DNA from: Crotophaga sulcirostris
Lineage: Eukaryota; Chordata; Aves; Cuculiformes; Crotophagidae
Assembly (NCBI GenBank): GCA_013397455.1
Contig: VYZB01000026.1
Span: 3,856,544-3,920,543, forward strand
Direction of reading: 5' to 3'
DNA: 64,000 bases
The notes beneath the pieces were generated by a model. It searched no databases, was not told the origin of the DNA, and worked only from the letters and a program-made list of their open reading frames with translations. Below are positions 12,472 to 24,759 of this stretch, piece by piece (position 1 is the first letter of the stretch; each line of letters begins with the position of its first letter). A program made the translations under genes and the position numbers.

Positions 12472-13770
12472 ACAGAATCATAGAATGATTTGGGTTGGAA
12501 GGGACCTTCAAACATCATCAGGTGCAACCCTCATACCATGACCGGGGACATCTTTCACTAGATCAGGTTGCTGGATGAGGAGATTCCAAGGATGGAGATA
12601 GAATCTCCTCTGTGGGTGCCCCTGTCGCTTAACCCGCAATATGAACTTGTTTCTACTTAATACCCAGCTGGAATTCTTCTTGCTGCCACCTGTCCCCATT
12701 GCCTCACTGTGCACCTGTGAGAATCTGGCTTCCTTTTCTCTGTAGGTGCTTGTAGGCACCAAGGAGGATCCCTAAAACCTGCTGTTCACCAAGCTGAAAA
12801 AAATGACCTCCTACAGCCTTTCCTTGTATGCTCTAGCCACCTGACCATCTTGATGGCCCTCCATTGAACTCTCTTGTATTGGGGACCCCAGTACTACTGG
12901 TTTCCAAGGACTAGTATTTCAGATGAAGCTTCAGAAGAATCAGACCAAGAGGAATAACAGCTCCCCATGCCAGTTATGACCTGTGATATGGTTGGCCTTC
13001 ACAGTAGCAAGGGCACACTGATTTACAGGCCACTTTTTGTCCTCCAGTAGCCCAGATCCTTCCCTTCATAGCTGCTCCACACCACGTGCTTTTGCATGGG
13101 ATTACTTTACCCTAGTTGGGGGACTCTGCAGTTGTCTTTGCTGAACTTCCATGAGTTTCCCATTAGTGTAACAAGATCCCTCCAAAGGTTAATGATTGCT
13201 CTAGTTTATCAGCCACCCCCCTTAATTTGATATGCTTTGTGAACTTGCTAAAAATATTTTCTGTCCTGTCTACAAAATTGTTGAAGAAGCTCTTAAAAAG
13301 TGTTGGTCCTGTGATCAATCCTGAGTGATGCTACACACAACCAGCCACGAGTGGACTTCGAGCTACAGACAACCACCTTTTCAGTCATCAGACAGCCAAC
13401 TTTCAATGCATCTTGTAGCCAAATTGTGGAGCTATGAAGGGAATGGGTAGATTACCAGGACATAATGGTGGGAGATGATTTGAAAATGATGCAATGGTGA
13501 AAGACCACATGGAGAACCTTGCTGAAGTTGTGGTAAATGGCACCCTCTGTGCTATCAGCATATGTAGAGCTGTTCATCCCCCTGCCAGAGGCAATCAGGG
13601 TGTGATTGCCATCATCCTGCAAATTTAATATCTGAAGGTCACTTTCCTCAGCATCCTCAGATATGTCCTGTCTTGTCCTGGGGACTTCTATGTCCCTGGT
13701 TTATTGAATTAGTCCTTAATTTAGTCCTCTATCCTCTATTGAGGGTAACACCTGTCTCCCCAACTCTGCT
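12472..13770 (-). mobile_element. Long, very old antisense CR1
   Basis: Read on the - strand, this is a long CR1 copy spanning from the RT region to the 3' tail. The 3' end is at 12472-12530, where the reverse complement ends in CATTCTATGATTCTGT after the TTCCAACCC arm. Moving right, successive CR1 landmarks appear in antisense order. The C-terminal domain is at 12550-12700. The segment matching 'VQRRA..L..GLE' is near 12770-12890. The 'CKVLHLG' / 'NLMKFN' region is near 13080-13170. The RT active-site neighbourhood is near 13210-13330. The upstream RT part with the typical 'gaccacatgg..aaccttgctgaagttgtggtaaatg' antisense block is at 13500-13545. Weaker similarity continues to about 13770. 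Many stops and indels make it non-functional. Two overlapping insertions cannot be excluded. Confidence 0.8.
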
Positions 13771-14639
13771 ACTAGGCACTGTATTGAGCCTCATTATTCT
13801 GACAGAGTTTGAAGATGTAAGAAAAACCTTCTTCAAAAATGGACCGTATAAATTGGAGTAAATGAATAAACTAGACTAGAACATAATGCCATTTTATGTT
13901 CTAAACATAATAAAGTGAAAATCAAGAATGATTGCATTTGTCTCCAGTGTCTATTTTTCTGGATTACAAAATGTAGCACTGTGGTGTATAGCAACAATTC
14001 CTTGTAAACTGGCATGTTTGAAGGACTGACCTTATAAGAATTAGTCATTTTTAAATAGATGTAAAAATAAAAGCAAACCAGATCTCACTTGGTTTAGGCC
14101 TCTCTTATCTGCTGATGTGAGTTCAGATGAGAGTGGCTGACTTAGATATCTTGAATCCACCCATCCTGCCACTGTGTCGACTCCCAGCTCTGAATCTTTT
14201 CTGGCACTGAAATCCAGAGCTCGGCAGCAGCAGGGAGCTGAGCTGCACAAGCAAAACGCTGCTAATATTTTGGTAGCAGTTGTCCTTTTAGCAATCTTTG
14301 GCTCTAAAAGCAACCCTTCCGGTTTTCCAGTGGATTAGACTTTTTTCTTAATCAGTAACTGGTGAGTAAGTAAAAATGGGGATGGGATTTGCTGCTTTCC
14401 CTAATCTTGCTCTGCCCTTCTAGCCTTTGATAACAGCATTCTTCAATCACAGAAGTAATTCTAACAGTACATTGGAAGAAATGATGTAAAAGGGAGGTGT
14501 GGCCAGGAGAGGTGCTCAGCAGATGAATACTGACTTTAGGCACTTGTCTTTCTTGAAAGCTGAGACAACAGGATGTTCCTGGAGGAAAGATGATTCCCAG
14601 CTTGGCCACTTTTAATGACTTCTGCACTTTTCTTATGTC

Positions 14640-14715
14640 GCTGTATGTAATTGTGTTGTATGTAGCTGTATTTACTAGTTGTATGTAGTGTAGTTTTAGT
14701 TGTATGTAGTTGTTG
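14640..14715. repeat. Imperfect GTATGTAG-type tandem repeat
   Basis: The motif TTGTATGTAG or close variants occurs four to five times across about 75 bases (ttgtatgtagctg, ttgtatgtagtg, ttgtatgtagttg), interspersed with degenerate spacers. This looks like a decayed short-unit tandem repeat. Confidence 0.6.
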
Positions 14716-15189
14716 TTTATCTTGACGTTGAGCTTTCACAGATGCCTGTGATCTTGCTAGTGAAGCATGTGTGCGTCATCCTGAGCAGCTTCCAGTCCCT
14801 TTTCACCCTCTTCTTCCACAAACTCTCTCCCCTCCAGACTGGCCAAAGTCATCACTGGCAATCCCTAATGTGCTTCCCACCAGCTGGACAGGGTAAGTGT
14901 CAAGGATGGATCTTTGCTTGCTCGGCTCTTGGCAGGACCAAGCTCAGAAGATGCAAGCAGTCCCGGTAGACTTTCTCTCCTGAGCATCACCAATGCACTG
15001 CAGTGTTTAGGGAGACCAGGGGTAAATTTCTGCTTGTACTGTCCTTTTTCCTTGGTGCAGATTCTCTTGGCTACATCTTGCACTTTCTTCTGTTGGGGCA
15101 AAGCATTTTTCTTGGTAGTTTCACTCCTCCCCTGCTGCGTGTTCCCATTGCTGGGCTCTCTTAACTGTGCTGGTGAGGGGCCATATGGT

Positions 15190-15254
15190 GAACCAGATCA
15201 GTGAACAGCAAAAAAAGGTTATTTTTAACCCAGATCAGATCACTAATCTGGTTC
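15190..15254. repeat. Nested inverted repeat (hairpin)
   Basis: The arms GAACCAGATCAGTGA (15190-15204) and TCACTAATCTGGTTC (15240-15254) pair at 14 of 15 positions, with one C/T difference that still allows a wobble pair on one strand. The 35-base loop contains a second, perfect 5-bp stem, GGTTA (15217-15221) and TAACC (15226-15230), closed by TTTT. It may be a fold-back remnant of a mobile element or a transcribed structure. I do not recognise it as a known RNA. Confidence 0.6.
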
Positions 15255-17025
15255 GCTGTACAGCTCCGTAGCAATCAGGTTGGTACAAAGAAAACTGGCA
15301 GTTTTTGAGGGGAGGAAAGACAGGAAGGTGCTTCCAGCCAGTAATGTCCTTGCGGTTTCCTGCCATGTTTTCTGCCTTCCAAAATTATTTCTTTCCATGC
15401 CTTTATTTCCTGCTAGGTATTTTCACAGATGTTTTGGCTTCCAATTTCTCCAGGTGGATCTCATCTGATATTTTCTTTGCCAGCACCTCTGGTTTTTCAG
15501 GGTTTGTTTTTGGGTTTGTTTTAATGTGCCCTGAGAAGAACTGAACTTGACTCGATCTGGATAATCTGTATATATTCATTAACACTTTGCCCCATTCTTC
15601 CTTAATTTAGATACTAAATGTGTTTGGCTCTGTGACAAATGTCTCTGGTATCGTCTCTCTGGTATATCTGACTCCTGACTCCATACCACACCCTTAATTA
15701 TTGCCTTTAAGTTACAGTCCTTGAAATATATTTGCTGTGTAAGCAAAGGCATTTGCATTAACTTTCAGAATAAAGCACTGTCAATGCTTTTCCTAGTATC
15801 CAAAGAGATTGTCTGCTATATTCTCGTTAGTCTCACTTTTGTAATGCTGTGAAGTCTTATGTTAGAATGTTTTTCTCAGATTTTATTTTCTTTTTTAAGT
15901 CGAGGTAAAGGTCAAACTGAGGCTGCTATTGCTGCAAGGTTTATTTCTATTTTTAAGACCATTGCTACATATAATTTTTTAATACTGAAATTGCTATGTT
16001 TCTTTTTGAAGTTTGAGTATTGTTAGTAGTGCAGTAAATAATTTCCTTCAATTAACAGTAATCTTAGATAATTAAATCATTTTCTGTTGACTACAAAGTT
16101 GTCTGCGACTTAAAATCCTTGAAGTGACTTAGGACATATAAATTGCGCAAGTGAGCAAAACTAATCCACAGTCATTGCTTTAAGAAGTGGTTTTGAAAAA
16201 TTGACAAAAACAGGAGTTAAATAACTTCAACATCTAGTTTTGAAGAATTTTTCCTACTGAAATTAGAAACGTTTATTATAAGGACATGTCCGATATACAA
16301 AGCTATACAGGCTCAATGTTAGCCTTCCCTGCTGCCCCAAGGGACGTTTGTTGTCTAGTCTCAGTCAATTTAATTTTATTTATTGGAGCCCAGAAAATCT
16401 CTTTCCATTTTGCTGGATTTGGATACGAAGAGGGTTAAACACAGGATGCAGGAGCAGGATTTAATGGAAGGTGGGTGCTGAGGTGTCTGGCTCCAGGCAA
16501 TCATCATTAGACCTTGTCCAGTTGCATTTTAGCTCCTAATGTTTTTCTTTTCTTTTAAAAATCCCAGTCTTCATATATGTCCTGATGGATGGCCACACAA
16601 TTCAAGGGACTGAAGCAGTGTGGAAGGTTTCTGAGGTGGAAAATCGGCTCATGAGAAAAGTTTTGCAGTGCTGTCCAAGTGAATAAAGTCATTTTCTCGG
16701 TGTAGAGTGCTGTATTTTTAGTCTTCAGCACGTCAGACAGTTAGTGAATGCTTTTATCTTCATTTGATAAGTAGTTGTTGAGTGTATTTTTTAAACGAAT
16801 TATGCTAACGCTATTTTATCATAATAATCTGCAGTCTACCAAGGCAGTTTTTAATCACCACATTCTAATTAATTCTGTATCTATTTTATAATCTCTGTAT
16901 CCAGCTCCTACTACTGGAGTCCAGTTTTATAGAAGGAACAAAAACAGTGGATAAAAAAGGGGAATTATAGAAGAATAACTGTACTAAGGTCATACTAATG
17001 GTCTAGGTACTAAAAGAAAAGCAGC

Positions 17026-17270
17026 AAGTTTGGCGAGGCCAAGTGCAGGGTCCTGAACCTGGGTTGGGGCAGTCTCAAGCACAAACACAGGCTGGGTGGA
17101 GAATGCATTGGGAGTAGCCCTGCTGAGAAGGACTTGGGTTTGCTGGTGCTTGAGAAGCTCAACACGAGCCGGCAGTGGGCACTTGCAGCCCAGAAAGCCA
17201 ACGTGTGTCCTGGACTGCATCAAAAGCAGCATGGCTGGCAGGTCAACAGAGGTAATTCTGCCCCTCTGCT
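17026..17270 (+). mobile_element. Internal CR1 slice (ORF2)
   Basis: About 245 bases match the CR1 ORF2 part between the RT domain and the C-terminal domain. Successive landmarks are ggccaagtgcagggtcctgaac, gtgg-agaatgcattgggag, gagaaggacttgggtttg, gagaagctcaacacgagccg, cccagaaagccaacgtg, and ctgcatcaaaagcagcatggctggcagg, ending at gtaattctgcccctctgctc. It lacks both the upstream RT and the 3' tail. That is unusual for a simple 5'-truncated insertion and implies later deletion of the 3' part. It has accumulated stops and is inactive. Confidence 0.9.
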
Positions 17271-18640
17271 CTCACCACCAAGAAACAAGCAGCTCCCCAA
17301 CTTGATAAGACGTCCAAATACCTCCTTCATATCTCAGCTGTTCATGGTTGTCAGCCCCCTGCCCATAGAGGATGGTTCCAGCATCTCTTCCAGACCCTTT
17401 AATATCCCGATTATAACTTCAGAATAAATAAAAAGAGAAATAACACTTACCGAGTGTGAAAGCATTTTCTAATTAGTGAATATTTCTTCTTTACTTCTTT
17501 TCATATTTCATTTCAGGAAAAAGGGTTATTTTTTTCAGGCAGTCCTACCTATGGTAACATTGTTGGCTCAATAACGGGGGGAGCTGGTGCTCTACCTTTG
17601 CTAAGAGAGGTGGATTCCAGCTTTACATCAGTTTTTGCCTTGCCCCAGCTTGCTGGTGTGAGATAAGCATTTGGCATCCCATACTGCGAAGGGATGATGG
17701 TGATACCTTTGTCTGTTCTGAAACTGAGGCTGCAAGAGACTGCTAAGTTGGCAGGAGTGGGAAAAGAGAACCTTCCTCTCTTGGGGAAGGCAAGGTTGTT
17801 TTTTCTGTATTCGTTGCTCCCCGCTCCCTTTTCTTTCTTGGTTTTTCTAATAGGTGGAGCAATGAACCTGGTTTAGACTTGGACACAATCAGGAAAAAAA
17901 AAGATTATTAATGCTGAAGAGACCCCTCTTCTCCTTCCCTAATGCCCTTCCCCAAGGAAACAGTAATAATATTTACTTGTTAAGGACTTGTGTGCTGAAT
18001 AACTGTTCCTGTGGATTTCTGGATGCGTCACATGAAAGCTCCAGCTAGCTCTTCAGGGAGTGGCACATAGTTTCTTCAGGTGTGTACCAAAGGACTTTTA
18101 ACACACTGCCTAGTGGTTTTAGATTGGTAATTAAAAATGCCATATTACAATTGAAATGTCCATTCTAGATACGTTTTATGCCTGATAATTTCAGCACTGA
18201 AATGAATTTATTCCCTTTGCTTGATTTTTTTGGTCGTTAATCTGAAGAGGCAAGCTGTTCTCTTCCCTTTGTGTCTGCTCGTGTCCTGCATGGAGGTGAC
18301 TTCTGCAGTTCTAATCAGGTTTCAAGAGGCTGAGATTTCTCCAACTGCTGCTCCTTTCCTGATGGTTTGAGAGGAGCAAGGTTTGCTGGTAGAGCTGCAC
18401 CAGCATGCTGTATGGGGGAGCTTTGATGGCATTGTGGGATTAATCCCAGATCACACTCTTGATGAACGTGGTTGTCCTAGCAGAACTTCCCAATGTTGTG
18501 CTATTTCCCTAAATTTTCCAAATTAATACCTCTTCATATGTCATGTATTCCATGTTTTTCTCATTCTCTCATGAATATCTAAATTATACTAGAAGACCGT
18601 GATTGGAACTGACTGCATTTCTGCAAATATGTCTAAATGG

Positions 18641-18665
18641 TGTGTGTGTGTGTGTGTGTGTGTGT
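18641..18665. repeat. (TG)n microsatellite
   Basis: About 12.5 perfect TG units are uninterrupted. A run of this purity is likely to vary in length between individuals. Confidence 0.97.
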
Positions 18666-21418
18666 CATTGCTGTGGTTAGAAAACGTGGTAGCCCAGGAC
18701 TGTAGCTGAAGAGGGGTAGGAGATGGGTGTACAACACAAAGCAAGACAGCACAGTGACGCAGCTTCCATTACATTTACATCTTGCATCTTCTCATGCACT
18801 GAACTGAAGAGAAAGATCTATGTGAAACTAGATTTCTTTTGTCTTTGTACTCATTTGAATGAGTTCTCTTAAATGCTGACCGCTTACCACTGTTTTTTGA
18901 ATGGTGACTGAGGGCAGTGATATGTGTGTGTAGGCGGTTGGATAACCTCCATCTCCCTGCAGTTCATAAGAGCTTCTCTCTGCAGTAGCAGTATCCAGTT
19001 ATTATGAACCTAATCGTTTTGACTTCTGGTCAAGAAAACACAGAAAAGGGACCAAAAAACCTGCCCCCACGGGGTGATTCTGCTGAGTGTCTGCATGCCG
19101 GCACAATACAAGAAGGTATTGATGCTGTTGCAGCTAAAGGAAGATCCCACTGACAAGGTTAATGGGAGGTGGGTACCGTACTTCTGTCTTTTTAGTAGCT
19201 GGAGATGAACAAAAAGGTGAACTTCCTGATAATCCCCTGGCATTAAAGGTTGCTGCAACACTGTCCTGTTAAATTGAGGTGATGCCTGGAAACCCTCATG
19301 TATTCAGCACACGCAGTGGTGTTGGACACGTACGGGGAACCTTTAGTGTTTGCTAAGCAGAGCTCATTGAATTCCTTGGCTTTACAAGTGTGAAGATGTA
19401 AAAATGTTCCAAAACTTGGACTTGAAGCAAATGTAGCTATCAAACTGGCTCTGCTAATTGACATAGTAATAGCAAAGGCATCAAGATTCAAAGTGTGAAA
19501 GCAGTGGAAAGCAGAATTGCTGATCCCACGGTTGATGGTGAGCCTGGTGTAGCTGGGAAGGCGTGCTTTTCAAAAAATTGCTGAAGAGTGGAGAGAGACT
19601 TGGAGGAGGTGGTTTTCTCCCCCATTTGCTTGAACCCAGATTATTTTCTGCTTCTTTCTTGCCACAAAAGGATTCATTTGTTTAATTTTACAGAATGTTA
19701 CTGAAGCTCTTGGAACTGAAACTGCAGCCCACGTCTTCTTGATAAATGACACTGTGTATTCCTGGAAGGAAGTTAAAACGGGGCTGTGTTATATTTGGTA
19801 CCTCCCGAAGCACTGAGGCTACTTTGAGTACAGAATGTGCTCAAAGAGATACTAATTTGCCACTGCAGAGCTTGATGTGATATGATTTGTCAATTCCTCG
19901 TTTCTGGAATTCACTTATGCCTGCCTTTTTCTCCTAGAGATGTTTGCTTATATATTTTAGAGCTTTTATATCTTTGAACTGGGGGACTGTAAAGGCAAGT
20001 CAAAAACCTAAAAAGGGAATTAACTTCCAAGTGATAAATATGTTTATTATAAGGTGGAAATACAGCAGTTGTGCACCCTTGCAACAGGTGGATATATTAC
20101 TGTGTTGTCTCCTTGGGTATACTCATGCTCTTAGTAGCAACAGTGTTGGGATTATCTGGATATTTAAGCATCAGCAGGGTGTTTTTTGAGTTCTCTCCAA
20201 GGATGCCTCCAGTTGGTAATTCTGGGAACATCAGTAAAAATGAAGATTTATCTTTTTTTGTTGTTGTTCGTTTTTGATTTCATGATGTTTTCTTTGCTGG
20301 GCTTGAATGGTCTCTTGGTGTAATACTGCGGGCAACAGTGGAATGGATGGGCACTTCCAAAGAAAGTCATAGTTATTTCACTGGATTAAAAATTTTCTGT
20401 GTCCTGTTTTCTCCCTGAGAGCATTTTTTGAGTGGAAATAAACTAATATGGGATCAGTGGTTAGAAGCAATGAAAAACTATTTAATGTAAACCTTTAGGT
20501 ACTGTGTGGATTAAGATAAACAATTGTTACAGGGAGCACTGGTCCTGGTTTATGAACAGTAGGTTTTCTGTTCCTCTGTATAATGCGTAAGTCGTGGAGC
20601 TGCTTGAGAGCTCTTTTTGTGTGCAGTACTTTATTGTGAGGTATTTTGTTTTCAGTTCTCTTAGCTTTTGTGTCAGCTGGGAAGGGAGGGCGTAGGGGTA
20701 ACGTGTAAAACTTTGTTTGGCCTGTTTAGTCCCAAATCCTGACAAATAGCTGGTTAACAAGTATTTAAATGAAAGCTTGGACTTTTTCTCCCTTCAGAAA
20801 ACTGAGAAGACCGTAGTTCTCATTTCATCTGTTCCTGGTGCTGTTTGTTTCTAGTTTCTATGCAATTCTGTAGGCAAAGCATAGTTGTTGTAGACTTTGT
20901 GCAAGACATGCCATGTGAGTGTTGCACCCAAAGTCATTGAGCTGTAGCATGTGGCTTGCAGAAAGACACTTCGTGTCTTGATTTGAAGGTGCAAATGTTG
21001 AATACCCACTGTCTGTCTTCCTTTACCTATGGTGATGGAAAAAATATATCCTTCATATGTTTAGGGGAAGGCAAATTGAAATATTTATTTGTACCAGAGG
21101 AGCAGGAAATACATATCTCTATCTGTTTAACAACAGCAGGCAGGAAACATGAGTGGCAGACCATTCACATTGTGCTGTCTTTTTTACAACTGCTGACTTC
21201 GTAGCCAGCTCCTTTATCCCTTCCCTCTCCTCCTCTTATCACGCATCTCCATTGCTTTTCCTTTTTTTGACTGCATTTCTTCCATGTATTCACTCCTACT
21301 TTGCTCCAGTGGAGAAAAAGACCACTCTTTGCTAGAAAGAACCATGTTTTCTGCCCAACAGGTTTGCCTGCGGAGCCTAACAGGTCTCTTACTTTCTCTC
21401 TGTTGATTGCTGCTACAG

Positions 21419-21510
21419 AGCCGTGGAATGCTGTGAAGACTCACTGCCCTGCAGCCCGAGGCAGACTCCTCTCCGGAGTATTTCCATCTGAAGGAAGCTC
21501 ATATCAAGAG
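21419..21510 (+). other. Weak candidate internal exon
   Basis: A pyrimidine-rich tract (cttactttctctctgttg) leads to a CTACAG acceptor-like end at 21418. There follow 92 bases that are more GC- and CpG-rich than the surroundings, then AAGAG with GTATC as a possible donor at 21511. One of three frames is open through the whole segment (reading PWNAVKTHC at its start); the other two contain stops. I do not recognise the peptide. It could be a coding exon, a non-coding RNA exon or chance. The donor is weak at positions +4 to +6. Confidence 0.15.
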
Positions 21511-22128
21511 GTATCAATTCATGTTTTATGTATGGCCTTCAATTGTAGTGCTTAAGTTTAGATGGTCCTCCAAACACCTTTTCCCCTACTCCCTCCACAG
21601 TCAGAAAAGCTTTGGATGCCACAGAAATAGCAAGTGTTGATTGAAAAGTGTTGGTTTTTGATGTGGGTTGAACCCTTGTTTATATTAAATGAACTTTGGT
21701 ACGGAATCGTATTAAAATAAGTAAATAATTTCTGGGTCAAGAAATGCATAAGCTGAAGCTCCAGCAACATTGTATGTATTTTATTGTGTTGATTTATAAA
21801 GTTAATAAACCTAAGGTAATCAGCACACAGTAGGTATGTGCTCCTCCTATAACAAATTGTGAGACCTAGGTTTTTTTTAGTGTTTATTAGTCTTAATATC
21901 TTCTTAGTAAATAATTTACTTCTATTTTATATTAAAAAGAAGGCAAAAAGTACTTCTTGTTTGCTAGCTGGATCAAAATCAGTGGGCTGGCAAAGATGCG
22001 ATTCATGGTATAAATTTCTCTCATTTGCCTGTAGACTGGCAAATTATTTCTAATAATTTATGTTTGAGCCTTTCATAAAAGAACGATAGAAACATTTTTT
22101 AAAATATAAACTTTGCAATGTAATGTCT

Positions 22129-22186
22129 GTAAATTGGTTGTAGATTCTATCTTAACTGTAAATTGGTTGCAGGTTCTATCTTAACT
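22129..22186. repeat. 29-bp tandem duplication
   Basis: Two adjacent 29-base units start with gtaaattggttg and end with ttctatcttaact. They occupy 22129-22157 and 22158-22186 and differ at two positions (ta/ca and ga/gg). The near identity shows a relatively recent direct duplication with no spacer. Confidence 0.95.
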
Positions 22187-23747
22187 ATTTATTTTTGCAT
22201 ATGGTGCCTAGCATTATGAGACCTTCAGAGGTCAAGCCGTCTAGGTATTTACATATAAGAAAATCAGATATGTTACAATAGAGGTATAGCATGATATACA
22301 GCTATTAAATACAAACATACCACGTCAGTAAATCCCTGTACCTGCACGTGGTTATGGGCTGGAAAGTAGGTTGGGCAAATGTCACTGTGCCTGCCCTGTG
22401 CTTAAGTTTCCCCCTAGGTGTTCACACTTGGTTGTTGCTGCAGAGAAGACACTGGGATAGCTGAAGTGTCAGCCTGACCCACTCCAGCTCTTCTTGTGCA
22501 GGAATATGGAAAAAACAGGGTTCTCTCTATTTTTTTTCCTTTTCTTTTTGTATGTTTTACTGCTTGCTTAGTAACATGAACTTTAAATGTCAGCTGCCAA
22601 GATGCCCACTGAATGTTCTGCTCATACTCAAGTCAGATTTGCTGAAAACCAGATGCAGACAGACAACAACAGTTCTCTCCGCTCTTTAATCCACTGGACT
22701 GCACCGGGATCGAACATTTAGGCATGCTGTGATCCATATCTGCCCAACGTTTTAGCATGCAAAAGCACTCCAGCACTGCTTTAGGAAAAACCTGCCCTAA
22801 TTAAATGTATGCTCTTTGGGTACGGACAAAACTAAGGCTGTTGTTACTTCCTCAGCTACTCAACCTGTCTTAGGTGGAGTGGGACAAGTGCCAAGCATTT
22901 CAGAAAAGCTTTGCTTTGTCCTTGTTTGTGCCAGTCTAGAAGCAACTTGACGGGCCCTTTCCATCTCTCTCTTCTCCTTTCTGTTGACTGTTGCGCTAGA
23001 AAAAAATGTAAAGGGGAAAAATGGACCTTTATGCTGCTCCTGTTCCATTTTTCCGCCCCCTGTATCTCCAAGGTGAAGTAACAGATGCAGTTGGGGCAGC
23101 AGTAGGGAGAGAGGCAAAGCCAAGGATGTGCATTTGGTGGGTTGTGAGATAGGAAGAAGAGAGTTGGGGGCTGAATTGCTGAGACTGAAGAAGTAGGACT
23201 GGCATTGATGCATGATGTGGAAGACAGGATGTTTTTTTCAAATGAAATTATGTTGTTAAGTGTGGTTTTTGCATGAGAAAGAGAGCTTCTGGTCCGAGGG
23301 GCTCCTGGTCCAATTCAGCTCCAGATTAATAATCTTAAACTGAAGCTTTGTGTGTGCTGGGTGTCTCACCTCCAAGCCTGGTTCCTGGAGAACTCAAGAG
23401 TGGAATTGATGGAGCCTGGAGAGATGTGGCTGACTAACGACTGGTTGTTGTCTTCAATGTGATGAGCTTTGCTCTCCAGGCTCTGTGACTGCCCTGCTTG
23501 GGAACTCCACCAACCACTTCAGACGTTTACTTTTCAGGTGTGTGTCTTGGATTGAACCTCCTCCTTTTGGATTCATGATGGTAAACAGTGTTCAGAAATC
23601 AAAAGACTGGAGAAATTGAGTTAAACTCTCGAATATGTGTGTGCCCAACCTCTTAACTTAGTTTACTTAGGGTTGGTTATTTCCTGCTCAGGAAGTACCT
23701 CGTTCCTGCAAATCTGAAGTGGAATTCTGGCAGTTAAATAGTTAATC

Positions 23748-23750
<3 letters not shown>

Positions 23751-23776
<26 letters not shown>
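23751..23776. repeat. (GT)13 microsatellite
   Basis: Thirteen uninterrupted GT units lie just after gttaatcact. Confidence 0.97.
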
Positions 23777-23781
<5 letters not shown>

Positions 23782-24077
23782 CCATAAGTATCTAAAAACA
23801 CAGCTCTTATCTATGTAATTGTTTGGTTTGATGTAAATATTTTAAAATGCGCTTTTTCCATGAGGCTGTTTCTTATGGACTATGTGTGAGTGGAATTTGG
23901 CACGTGGTTAACTGAGCCTGGATTTTGTACTTTTGCTCCATTCATCTCAGTGTTTCGGAACTCACACAGAAAATATCTGATCTTTAGTTTTCTGATCTTT
24001 TATGCCAGTTTTGGCAGCCTTCATTGGGCTGGGAATGCACCAAATCAGCACAGGAAGGTCATGAATCTGTTACAGTG

Positions 24078-24534
24078 AGTCCTGAGGAGGCCCCGAAAAT
24101 GATCAGAGGGCTGGAGCACCTCCCTTATGAAAGCAGGCCGAGAGACTTGGGCTTGTTCAGCCTGGAGAAGAGAAGGCTCTGGGGAGACCTTATAGCAACC
24201 TTCCAGTACTGAAAGGGGGCCTACAGGAAAACTGGGGAGGGGCTCTTTATCAGGGAGTGCAGTGAAGGGATGAGGCGTAATGGTTTTAAGCTGAAAGAGG
24301 AGAGATTTAGATTAGATATTAAGAAGAAATTTTTTCCTGTGAGGGTGGCGAGGCACTGGCACAGGTTGCCCAGAGAAGTCATGGGTGCCCTCTTCCTGGA
24401 GGTGTTCAAGGGCAGTTTGGATGAGACTTTGAGCAACCTGACCTAGTGGTAGGTGTCCCTGCCCATGGCAAGGGTGGTGAAAGTAGATGATCTGTAAGGT
24501 TCCTCCCAACCTATACCATTCAGTGATTCTGTGT
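24078..24534 (+). mobile_element. CR1 LINE 3' end (old)
   Basis: This is a 5'-truncated CR1 with the ORF2 C-terminal segment, matching the family blocks gatcagagggctggagcacc, cttgttcagcctggagaag and ctctggggagaccttatag. It then carries the tail-proximal part (gttgcccagagaagtcatgg) and ends with cattcagtgattctgtg. The reading frame is broken by a TGA just after cttccagtac (24205-24210) and elsewhere. It sits 225 bases upstream of a second CR1 copy in the same orientation. Confidence 0.95.
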
Positions 24535-24759
24535 TTCAAATCCAGAGCTGAAGCATCTTGCCAGTAGCTCATGGGTACTTCTCTGCTGTTGGGGGATGGC
24601 TACCTCACTTAGTGAGAGTTTTTTTTTTTTTTTACTGCATGAGCAAATCTTTTGTTCAGAGATCTTAAGTTTTCTTGAATTGCCAGCTTTGTTTTGAAGA
24701 GTAACTTTCCTTCCAGAGAACATGTGATATGGAAAGTGTTTTCTGTCAAGTCAAGTTAG

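Larger units (their letters stand above)
13771..17025. other. Unique sequence with TTGTATGTAG repeat and nested hairpin
   Basis: No gene is recognised. The stretch holds an imperfect GTATGTAG-rich repeat (about 14640-14715) and a nested inverted repeat (15190-15254), both listed separately. The 14700-15200 part is relatively GC-rich and has several overlapping short open frames on both strands, but no family signature. Confidence 0.5.
17271..24077. other. Unique sequence with small tandem repeats
   Basis: No CR1 and no confident gene are found across nearly 7 kb. It contains two dinucleotide microsatellites (18641, 23751), a 29-bp tandem duplication (22129) and a weak candidate exon (21419), each listed separately. 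Confidence 0.5.
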
